Of a DNA stretch of 64,000 nucleotides, positions 36,888-43,952 are shown in pieces. The stretch lies in the NCBI RefSeq assembly GCF_013402795.1, contig NZ_CP058595.1, positions 3,140,001-3,204,000 on the forward strand. Reading direction: 5' to 3'. This DNA comes from Costertonia aggregata (lineage in GTDB: Bacteria > Bacteroidota > Bacteroidia > Flavobacteriales > Flavobacteriaceae). Below the pieces are notes generated by a model. That model had not been told where the DNA came from, made no database searches, and worked only from the letters and a program-made list of their open reading frames with translations. Each line of letters begins with the position of its first letter. Within the stretch, counting starts at the first letter, position 1. The position numbers and the translations under genes are program-made.

Positions 36888-36911
36888 GCCGAGTGTAAGC
36901 TCGGCTTTTTT
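36888..36911 (+). terminator. Rho-independent terminator after the secreted fasciclin gene
   Basis: GCCGAG pairs with CTCGGC around a 6-base loop, followed by TTTTTT. It lies 44 bases beyond the stop codon. Confidence 0.85.
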
Positions 36912-37048
36912 CATCTTAATCACTTGGGCATACCTTTTCTTTACATCAATTTTCCGCAACAATTTTTCAAGTTTTACAGTTAATGCTTTTCCTTAAAATT
37001 TAAAATCTTCCGTTTGCAAATGAAGTTTAATTAAAAAATTACAAAATC

Positions 37049-37492
37049 ATGAGTTTAATAAGAAGAACAGGAGGCTTGTACCCCTCTTTTATGGAAGACT
37101 TTTTCGATGACAACTGGTCTGGGCAGGGTAATGGGTTCGATACCGGTACCAGAGTTCCCGCAGTTAATGTGAAAGAAAGTGACGAAAAATTTGAAATATA
37201 GGTCGCTGCACCTGGAATGAGCAAAAAAGATTTCGACATCAATGTCGAGAACAATACGCTCTCCATTTCGGCCGAAAGCAAGACCGAGAACGAAGAGAAG
37301 GACGAGAACGGTAAATACACGAAGCGTGAATTTAGCTTTAGTTCCTTTAAACGTTCTTTTTCGCTGCCCGATTCCGTGAGCGATGAAGACATCAAGGCGA
37401 GTTATGAAAACGGCATTTTAAAACTTTCGATTCCCAAAAAAGAAGAGGCACGGCCGAAACCGCCACGTCAAATTGCTATTGAAAACGCATAG
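37049..37492 (+). pseudogene. Hsp20/alpha-crystallin small heat-shock protein, in-frame amber codon
   Basis: The ATG at 37049 opens MSLIRRTGGLYPSFMEDFF. The frame reaches DEKFEI and then meets TAG (37199-37201), codon 51. In the same frame it continues VAAPGMSKKDFDINVENN and ends NGILKLSIPKKEEARPKPPR at 37492. A family member would have FEI-E-VAAPGM or FEI-Q-VAAPGM, so one base change (GAG or CAG to TAG) explains the stop. Full length would be 147 residues, normal for Hsp20, and the rest is intact. The 91-residue downstream frame from 37217 lacks the domain's start. Real mutation, amber suppression or read error cannot be separated here. Confidence 0.87.
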
Positions 37493-37543
37493 CTAATAAT
37501 TTTTAGAAATTTCGAAATACTGTAAAATTTTAAAATTCATAAT

Positions 37544-37984
37544 ATGAGAACATTAAAAATAATTGCTTTAAGTCTTTTTTCTGTCGCGACACTGGCAGCA
37601 CAAGATTTGAATATGGAAGAAGTGCCAACTGAGCTGATGGCCAAGTTTCAACAAGAATACCCGAACGCCACCGATGTGGAATGGGAGAAAGAGGGCGATG
37701 CCTACGAAGTTGAATTTGATATGGATGGCGAAGAGCATGAGGTCTGGTATTCAGCCGACGGTAATTCGCCAAGAACCGAACGTGATATTTCAGAAGACGA
37801 TTTGCCAGAGGCCGTTCGTTCTGCAATTGCGACGAACTATGAGGGTTATAAAGTGGATTCCATAAAAATGACCGACGAGGATGGAACGACCACCTACGAA
37901 GTCGAACTTGAAAAAGGTTGGACGGAAAAAAAAGAGGTCGTCTTTGATTCGAATGGAAATGTTTTAAGTAAAAAAGATGATTAA
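37544..37984 (+). CDS. Secreted PepSY-like domain protein, 146 aa
   Basis: The signal peptide ends near residue 19 (FSVATLAAQ). The mature part has two copies of a PepSY-like unit: NATDVEWEKEGDAYEVEFDM with HEVWYSADG, and YEGYKVDSIKMTDEDGTTTY with KKEVVFDSNGNVL. Such periplasmic proteins are common in Bacteroidota. Their activity is not well known. The ATG at 37544 lies 51 bases after the Hsp20 stop, and a terminator follows at 38009. The composition is acidic. Confidence 0.85.
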   Translation: MRTLKIIALSLFSVATLAAQDLNMEEVPTELMAKFQQEYPNATDVEWEKEGDAYEVEFDMDGEEHEVWYSADGNSPRTERDISEDDLPEAVRSAIATNYEGYKVDSIKMTDEDGTTTYEVELEKGWTEKKEVVFDSNGNVLSKKDD

Positions 37985-38008
37985 ATTTAACTGACATCAT
38001 CGCAATAG

Positions 38009-38031
38009 GCCGGAATAAATCCGGCTTTTTT
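38009..38031 (+). terminator. Rho-independent terminator after the PepSY-like gene
   Basis: GCCGGA pairs with TCCGGC around a 5-base loop, followed by TTTTTTG. It lies 25 bases beyond the stop codon. Confidence 0.85.
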
Positions 38032-38172
38032 GTTTATTTAGCCGATCAAAACCTAGAATGCATCAAAATACTTCAAAACATTTCTCTAAAAACGACGTTT
38101 CAAAGAAAAACCCGCACGGCACGAATTTTGAAACAATCCTTAAATTTGAGTTTCAATCATTTCTTTCCAACT

Positions 38173-39633
38173 ATGAATAATTCTGTAACGAGAAAAAATG
38201 TCAAATTCCTTCCCGATTCGAGTCGGGTACTTGCCCGATTTTTTAACAATGGCGAGATACGCACCAAAAACCTTGTCGAACGTGTGCTAGCCCTTGATCC
38301 GGAAACCCTGAACCGTGAATTGCACCATACGCTTCAGGACTTTGCCGGGAGGCATCGCAATATCTCCAGGATTTTTATGGAGCACTTCCAAAACCATGTT
38401 CCCTTTCTAAAACATATCGGAATGGATCCCTCTAAATTTGCGGAGGAACAGAAGATGCTTTTCGGTTCGTATGCCACCATGGAATATTCCATCGAATCGG
38501 CCGCGATGTTCAATCCCTCTATTATTGAAGATTTTGATCAGTCTTTTTTAGCGAAAGGCGAGAAGCGGGTCATTATTTCCTTTCGAGCGACCGGCGAAGG
38601 GCATTTATCGTCTATTGTTTTCCGACGGGGAATATTAGATGAAAACAACGACTTGAAACTTCCCAAAGTACGAAACCATATCGATATGCCGAAAATCGGT
38701 AAGAAGAAATCGTATGACAAAAAACGCTTTCAGCAAAAATTGCGGGAAATGCAAATTTCCGAAGAATATAGTGCCATCATCATGGAGCATTTGCCTGAGC
38801 GGTTCGAATATGACCAATTGCGCAATTCAGTGGACAAAGTCCTAAAAAACGGATTGAGCATGGACAAGAAAATCGCTTTGGAAGAAATGACCTGGCTTGT
38901 CGATTCGTACTATGATCTAGAATTCAGCATGGATTCTGATATTTCCGAACGGGTTATCTTTCCGATTTCCCCTTCGGAGAGCAAGGGTATCGAGGATGCG
39001 CGATTCGTTCGCTTTCAGGATGATGATGGATCCGAAAAGGTCTATGGAACCTATACCGCTTACGATGGTAACACTATCCTGCCGAAATTATTATCGACCG
39101 AAGATTTTATCAATTTCAGGATTATGCCTATGCACGGCAAGGCGGCGCAGAACAAGAATTTTGCACTGTTCCCAAAAAAGATAAATGGAAAATATGCGGT
39201 GCTGGCCCGTGTCGATGGGGTCAACAATTACTTGATGTATTCCGATAGGCCTACCTTATGGCACGACCCCATCAAAATTCAGGAGCCGAAATACCCTTGG
39301 GAATTTACCCAGATCGGCAATTGTGGATCTCCAATTTATACAAACGAAGGTTGGTTGGTCATTACCCACGGGGTTGGGCCCGTGCGACGGTATTGTATCG
39401 GGGCATCCTTATTTGACCTTGATGACCCCACCAAGGAAATCGGCAGACTTTCCCGACCATTGCTTTCGCCGCTTGAAGAAGAACGGGAAGGGTATGTGCC
39501 AAATGTGGTCTATTCCTGCGGGGCGATGATTCACAACGAAAGTCTTATTTTGCCGTATGCGGTTTCGGATTATGCTTCATCGTATGCCACCGTGGAAATG
39601 AAGGATTTAATAAGTGCCTTAACAGGGAAATAG
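38173..39633 (+). CDS. GH130-family glycoside phosphorylase/hydrolase-like protein, 486 aa
   Basis: GH130 enzymes act on beta-mannosides, usually by phosphorolysis (for example mannosyl-glucose or 1,2-beta-oligomannan). The five-bladed propeller pattern is seen in KGIEDARFVRFQDDDG, YGTYTAYDGNTILPKLL, KNFALFPKKINGKYAVLARV, TQIGNCGSPIYTNEGWLVIT and ILPYAVSDYASSYATVEM. An N-terminal helical extension of about 180 residues (after NSVTRKNVKFLPDSSRVLAR) is present. The ATG at 38173 is better than the TTG at 38128. Just downstream on the other strand is the operon with two GT4 genes, a combination often found with this enzyme type. Substrate not determined. Confidence 0.85.
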   Translation: MNNSVTRKNVKFLPDSSRVLARFFNNGEIRTKNLVERVLALDPETLNRELHHTLQDFAGRHRNISRIFMEHFQNHVPFLKHIGMDPSKFAEEQKMLFGSYATMEYSIESAAMFNPSIIEDFDQSFLAKGEKRVIISFRATGEGHLSSIVFRRGILDENNDLKLPKVRNHIDMPKIGKKKSYDKKRFQQKLREMQISEEYSAIIMEHLPERFEYDQLRNSVDKVLKNGLSMDKKIALEEMTWLVDSYYDLEFSMDSDISERVIFPISPSESKGIEDARFVRFQDDDGSEKVYGTYTAYDGNTILPKLLSTEDFINFRIMPMHGKAAQNKNFALFPKKINGKYAVLARVDGVNNYLMYSDRPTLWHDPIKIQEPKYPWEFTQIGNCGSPIYTNEGWLVITHGVGPVRRYCIGASLFDLDDPTKEIGRLSRPLLSPLEEEREGYVPNVVYSCGAMIHNESLILPYAVSDYASSYATVEMKDLISALTGK

Positions 39634-39719
39634 ATAAGTAGCTTTGGTTAACTTTGAATTAATAATCGAAATTGGAAATGAGCTTCTAAATATGAGTTTA
39701 GGAATACTTAAATAGTCTT

Positions 39720-40547
39720 GTGAAGAACATTGATATAGCTGGCATCATTATCGAATACAGAGAATTGGGAACAGGTACGCCCATTTTATTTGTTCATGGT
39801 GCTTTCTCGAATGGAAATATATGGCGGAAAGTGCTTCCAGAGCTTTCAGAAAATTTTCGGTGCATAGTCCCTAATTGGCCTTTCGGCGGGCACCGAACTC
39901 CCATTACAAATTTTCTGGATTTTACCCCCATTGGAATCGCCGACTTAATCGCCGGTTTTATCGACCGACTCGATGTGGAAACAGTTATAATTGTTGCAAA
40001 TGATACTGGTGGAGCGTATGCGCAAGTGTTTACCGCAAACTATCCTGATAAAGTTTCCCATTTGATTTTAAGTAATTGTGAAGGTTTTGAAGTCTTTCCC
40101 CCTAAAAAATTCAAGTCCCTAACAACCATGGTTAAAGTTCCGGGATATGTTTGGTTAATGGCTCAATTGTTTAGATACAGACCCTCTTTGAAATGGGATA
40201 TGGCATTCGGATTATTGTCCCATTTCTTGAGAAAAGATGAACTTTATGAATTATACGTTAAGCATTTTTCAGAAAACAAATTTGTCAGAGAAGATTTTAA
40301 AAAATTAGCTGTTGAATGGCATCCAAAATATACTCAAATGGCTTCGGAAAAACTGATTAAATTTGAAAAGCCAGTTCTAATTTTATGGGGAGCAGATGAT
40401 ACGCTCTTATTTCCAGTTGAATTAGGACGAAGGTTAATGGCCATTTTTCCAAATTCGACTTTTATTGAAATAGAGAATTCCAAAACTTTTGTGCAGGAAG
40501 ATAACCCGAAATCCTTTGTGGAGAACATTGAACTATTTTTTAAGTAA
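39720..40547 (+). CDS. Alpha/beta-hydrolase of haloalkane dehalogenase-like type, 275 aa
   Basis: Starts at GTG 39720 (MKNIDIAGIIIEYRELG). The oxyanion region is VHGAFSNGNIW. The nucleophile elbow reads IVANDTGGAYAQVF with Asp (D95), as in dehalogenases and epoxide hydrolases, not the usual Ser. The last acidic residue lies in LILWGADDTLLFP. Where a catalytic His is expected near the C-terminus there is KTFVQEDNP with Thr. Members of a subfamily with this SRTFxxED pattern are known, so the activity may differ from standard hydrolases. Substrate unknown. Confidence 0.75.
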   Translation: MKNIDIAGIIIEYRELGTGTPILFVHGAFSNGNIWRKVLPELSENFRCIVPNWPFGGHRTPITNFLDFTPIGIADLIAGFIDRLDVETVIIVANDTGGAYAQVFTANYPDKVSHLILSNCEGFEVFPPKKFKSLTTMVKVPGYVWLMAQLFRYRPSLKWDMAFGLLSHFLRKDELYELYVKHFSENKFVREDFKKLAVEWHPKYTQMASEKLIKFEKPVLILWGADDTLLFPVELGRRLMAIFPNSTFIEIENSKTFVQEDNPKSFVENIELFFK

Positions 40548-40593
40548 GGCTCTTTAATTCTTGAATACCATACAAGTTAATAGTCTTCAATGA

Positions 40594-40968
40594 TTACAGT
40601 TCGTGACTATAATAATCAAGAATGTGTATGTTGGCGGCATGATAACTAATAAGTCGATTTAATGACATCATATAGCCCATAGCCTTGATTTCCTCGTTCA
40701 ATCCGGACTGGTTGGAGATTTCTTGAAGGTTCTCCGTCATTTCTTGAACTATTGAATCCGTTGTATTACCGGGATTGATTTCCAAGTTTCTGAGGGAGCG
40801 CGAAACCTGTTCTTCGTTCGCGCAACTAAATTTAACATAATCTACCAATATGGCTTGATCCTTATCTGACAGAAAACTTATATCGCTTCCATTAAAGTAG
40901 TGATTGACCTGTTTGGCAATGGCATATAGATTGCTCAATTCTTTACTAAATAATCCTATCTTATCCAT
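40594..40968 (-). CDS. Small helical, DUF892/ferritin-like protein, 124 aa
   Basis: All-helical and acidic. The pattern SRSLRNLEINPG, followed by EMTENLQEISNQSGLNEEIK and SLNRLISYHAANIHILDYY, resembles the YciF/DUF892 fold (compare the 53878 protein: EICDSLGINPSG and CQRIEHYEISGYGTAVKFA). The similarity is low and the metal ligands are not clearly kept. It sits between the hydrolase gene and the GT4 operon on the minus strand, apart from both. Function unknown. Confidence 0.5.
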   Translation of the reverse strand: MDKIGLFSKELSNLYAIAKQVNHYFNGSDISFLSDKDQAILVDYVKFSCANEEQVSRSLRNLEINPGNTTDSIVQEMTENLQEISNQSGLNEEIKAMGYMMSLNRLISYHAANIHILDYYSHEL

Positions 40969-41182
40969 GGACTCTTAATTTTAAAAGTTTCAATGAAAGA
41001 ATGTATATTGTCTTAAGCGATACCATTATCGCTATCGGATCACTTGTTATCCCTAAAAAAGTTAATTTTAAACTTTACCTTAGGAGTTCAGAAAACATCG
41101 CGAAAAAAAAATAACGTCCCATCTCGGAAATCCGATATTGAATTCTAGTTATTGACCGTAGCAAAGTTGTTGCCACTATGGG

Positions 41183-42187
41183 TCAAGCCAAAATTCTGGC
41201 ATATTCCTCGATATAATTTTCTACCATCCGCTGTACACTAAAATGTTGCATCGCATGTGCCCGACAATCATGGTTAATGATTTTATCCAATTTCCCGACG
41301 GCTTCAATGGCGCTTTCCACCGAATCCACCAAAAATCCCGTCTTGCCATTTTTGATAAGCTCGGGCATGCTCCCTTTAGGGTGGGCGATTACTGGTGTGC
41401 CACACATCATTGCCTCGGCCACACTTAGGCCGAAAGGTTCCTCAAAATAAATGGGATGTAACAACGCTTTGGCCCGACCAAGCAATTGGTTCCCTTCGGT
41501 TTGGGAAACGCTGCCGAGGTATTTGACGTTCTTTCCATCGACATGAGGGGCAATGTCCCTGCGATAGTAATATTGATCTTGTACAGGTCCGGCCATAACC
41601 AAGGGAATGCCACATTCTTTTGAAATCTCGATTGCCGTATGTGTTCCTTTATCGGGATGAATCCGCCCATAAAATAAAAGATAATTCTCTTTAATCTCGG
41701 AAAATGAGAAGTCGGTGCAACTAATACCATGATATACGGTGGTCAAGTAGTCTAAATCGGCATGGCGATCGGCATCTGAAATCGATATATAATTCGTAGT
41801 TGGATTATATTTTTTATAAACTGGAAGAATTTTTTCCGAAGAGAACCCGTGAATCGTCGTAACCATAGGGGTATTTATCAGTCGGGAATAACTCAAGGGC
41901 AAAAAATCAAAATGATTATGGATAATATCAAATTCGCTAGCCTTTTCCATAAGGTTGCTGATGTGCAGACATTCCCAGACTTTGGGGTCGATGGCCTTAT
42001 CCTCTTCGTAAGGTGTTGGGCAGACGGCATCCAGTTGGGCGGTGGTCAAAGAATTAGCAGTTGCAAAAAGCGTTACATCCATTCCCGTCTTGACCAACCC
42101 TTCGGTAAGTACTGACGCGACTTTCTCCCACGGGCCATAATTTTTAGGTGGCGTTCGCCAAGCGATAGGGGATAATATAGCGATTTT
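41183..42187 (-). CDS. GT4-family glycosyltransferase, 334 aa
   Basis: The ATG at 42187 opens MKIAILSPIAWRTPPKNYG, the standard GT-B N-terminal Rossmann start. The C-terminal lobe has LFYGRIHPDKGTHTAIEISK and the nucleotide-sugar binding motif HPIYFEEPFGLSVAEAMMCG (E-x7-E type). The frame could be extended by 32 codons upstream, but these lack family character. It is the last gene of the five-gene minus-strand operon 41183-46298 (gap 13 bases to the preceding gene). It probably transfers a hexose to an unknown acceptor, perhaps in a pathway with the adjacent GH130. Confidence 0.87.
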   Translation of the reverse strand, partial: KIAILSPIAWRTPPKNYGPWEKVASVLTEGLVKTGMDVTLFATANSLTTAQLDAVCPTPYEEDKAIDPKVWECLHISNLMEKASEFDIIHNHFDFLPLSYSRLINTPMVTTIHGFSSEKILPVYKKYNPTTNYISISDADRHADLDYLTTVYHGISCTDFSFSEIKENYLLFYGRIHPDKGTHTAIEISKECGIPLVMAGPVQDQYYYRRDIAPHVDGKNVKYLGSVSQTEGNQLLGRAKALLHPIYFEEPFGLSVAEAMMCGTPVIAHPKGSMPELIKNGKTGFLVDSVESAIEAVGKLDKIINHDCRAHAMQHFSVQRMVENYIEEYARILA

Positions 42188-42200
42188 CATTTGCCTGTTT

Positions 42201-42887
42201 CTAAAGCTCCATATTAATTCCGGTAAATAGAAATAGCTCGTGCAATACCGTATTGAAATAGTCTTCGAGGCGATATTGCACACCGGTTTCCAGTGTCATA
42301 TTTTTATCGATGAGAAATCCGATATCCAATCCAAAGCGTTGGGCATACATTGGTTTTGCTGATTTGACTACCGACAATAGATTTTCCCATGTCGCGGATA
42401 AGTAAGCCTCGCCCACATCAAGACGTGTTCCTTTCAGCGGTAGGTCGGCGGCAAGTCGATAGCGAAACCGATGCTCCAGCGGCTTTTCCGAAAATCGCTG
42501 TTCCGCCCTGAATCTGTGGCCCCAGCGCAGCGATTCATTTGTTTTGGTCAGACTAAATTGTTCTGTCAACCGAAATTCATCGCTATCGTCTTCAAACAGC
42601 TCGCGCGAACGGTACATTAACCCCAATGCGATACTCTGATTATCCATAATATCCAATTGCGAGAAATGGGCAAAATCCATTTGCATAACATCAAATTTGA
42701 CCTGGCTATCCGAAAGGATTCCCGAACGTTTTTCTACCGAAAATTGGTGCGAATACAAAGGGGTCACATCGTAGGATACCGCGATTTCAGGCTCCCACAA
42801 GATCGCCAATCCATTCTGAGCCCGAACCGATGCAGCTAAAAGGATAAGAACTGCCGAAAAGATTTTTCTAATATAGGATGTGGTCAT
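42201..42887 (-). CDS. DUF2490-like outer-membrane protein, 228 aa
   Basis: The signal peptide from ATG 42887 (MTTSYIRKIFSAVLILLAAS) ends with VRAQ. The mature protein shows alternating hydrophobic/polar beta strands typical of an outer-membrane barrel: LGLMYRSRELFEDD, HRFRAEQRFSEKPLEHRFRY and MTLETGVQYRLEDY. Family members are DUF2490-type barrels of unknown function. The start overlaps the end of the 42868 gene by 20 bases, and the stop is 13 bases before the GT4 gene, which supports one operon. Confidence 0.65.
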   Translation of the reverse strand: MTTSYIRKIFSAVLILLAASVRAQNGLAILWEPEIAVSYDVTPLYSHQFSVEKRSGILSDSQVKFDVMQMDFAHFSQLDIMDNQSIALGLMYRSRELFEDDSDEFRLTEQFSLTKTNESLRWGHRFRAEQRFSEKPLEHRFRYRLAADLPLKGTRLDVGEAYLSATWENLLSVVKSAKPMYAQRFGLDIGFLIDKNMTLETGVQYRLEDYFNTVLHELFLFTGINMEL

Positions 42888-43449
42888 AACCAAGAACAAC
42901 GAATTTTCTTTTTTCCAATAGGTTTCCAAGGTTATTGAATAACATTTCATAGCGTTCGAAACCTTTTTCTTTTCTTCCAGCCACTATAATCTCATATTTT
43001 AGGTTGTCGATCGATTTTCTTTCATCCGATATTCTGACGGTTCCGTTTCCGAAAATGCTGGGGGGAAACTGGCGTTGGATTTTAATGATTCGATGTTTTT
43101 TAAAAAAGCTATCCAGATACTCGTGAATGTTGCTGCTTGCATTCGAATCCATTTCATTCTCATCGGTTTGTACTTCTACGTCTTCCAGATTTCCTTCGGA
43201 ATCAAATTCAATGCTGTACAAATTTCCGTCTTGTTTAAATTTTGCCTCGTAACTAATTGAATCGTTATCGATTTCAAAATAGTAGCGTACACGTCTGGCG
43301 GTTTCCAAATCTTTATGAAAATAGGAAAAAGCCTTATCCGGAAATTTCGATTTTGGAATACGATATTCCTTTTCGTTCTTGACCTGACAAATTAATGAAT
43401 TGCTTACCATAATCGTTATGCACGTCGCAATTATGTATTTTCTAATCAT
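42868..43449 (-). CDS. Secreted PepSY-like protein, 193 aa
   Basis: The signal peptide MIRKYIIATCITIMVSNSLI leads to a mature domain with alternating beta patterns: YEAKFKQDGNLYSIEFDSEG, NLEDVEVQTDENEM and RYEMLFNNLGNLLEKRKFVV. This resembles the PepSY-like protein at 37544. It is the third gene of the operon, 10 bases after the MgtC gene and overlapping the next gene by 20 bases. Role unknown. A Ca2+/Mg2+- or envelope-linked function is possible from context only. Confidence 0.65.
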   Translation of the reverse strand: MIRKYIIATCITIMVSNSLICQVKNEKEYRIPKSKFPDKAFSYFHKDLETARRVRYYFEIDNDSISYEAKFKQDGNLYSIEFDSEGNLEDVEVQTDENEMDSNASSNIHEYLDSFFKKHRIIKIQRQFPPSIFGNGTVRISDERKSIDNLKYEIIVAGRKEKGFERYEMLFNNLGNLLEKRKFVVLGYDHILY

Positions 43450-43459
43450 TTCAATACGC

Positions 43460-43948
43460 TTAATTCGAACTTACCTTACTATCTACGACTCCAAAAATGA
43501 TGTTTACGATTACCACAAAACCTGTCAATGATAATAATTCCGTTATTAAATAAAAGGCCGCAATGCAACCGGCCGCCGCACTGCACCACACCGTCGCCGC
43601 GGTAGTCAGACCCTTTACGCTGCCACCTTCCTTGAGAATTACTCCTGCCCCTAAAAAACCGATACCGGTCACGACTTGGCTCAACACGCGACTTAAATCG
43701 GTATCATCTTGACCGTGAAATTGCAAGGACAGCAATACGAAAGCACAGGCACCGATGGAGACCAACATATTAGTTTTTAAGCCCGCGTCCTTATTTTTAT
43801 ATTCTCGTTCTAGGCCGATCAATAGTCCGGCAAGGGCCGCAAGACCTATTTTAAACAAAAAATGCTTGTCGAAATCCCAATGCGGGACCTGCCCGAATCC
43901 TTCGGTCGAGTCATTTAACAATAGCAATACTGCCGCTACCGAATCCAT
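43460..43948 (-). CDS. MgtC/SapB-family membrane protein, 162 aa
   Basis: Second MgtC-like protein in the window. The signature is LLIGLEREYKNKDAGLKTNM, then GIGFLGAGVILKEGG and GLTTAATVWCSAAAG, with about four membrane helices. The N-terminal 25 residues before the first helix are longer than in the 11535 copy. It lies 4 bases after the GT4 fusion gene and 10 bases before the PepSY-like gene, so it is in the same operon. MgtC inside a glycosyltransferase operon is unusual and may link envelope glycan synthesis to magnesium or membrane-energy status. Confidence 0.87.
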   Translation of the reverse strand: MDSVAAVLLLLNDSTEGFGQVPHWDFDKHFLFKIGLAALAGLLIGLEREYKNKDAGLKTNMLVSIGACAFVLLSLQFHGQDDTDLSRVLSQVVTGIGFLGAGVILKEGGSVKGLTTAATVWCSAAAGCIAAFYLITELLSLTGFVVIVNIIFGVVDSKVSSN

Positions 43949-43952
43949 TTTC

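Noticed and set aside
37199-37201. Amber codon in hsp20 as selenocysteine or pyrrolysine-type recoding
   Set aside because: No recoding structure was seen and the position is not a catalytic one. A mutation or read error is simpler.
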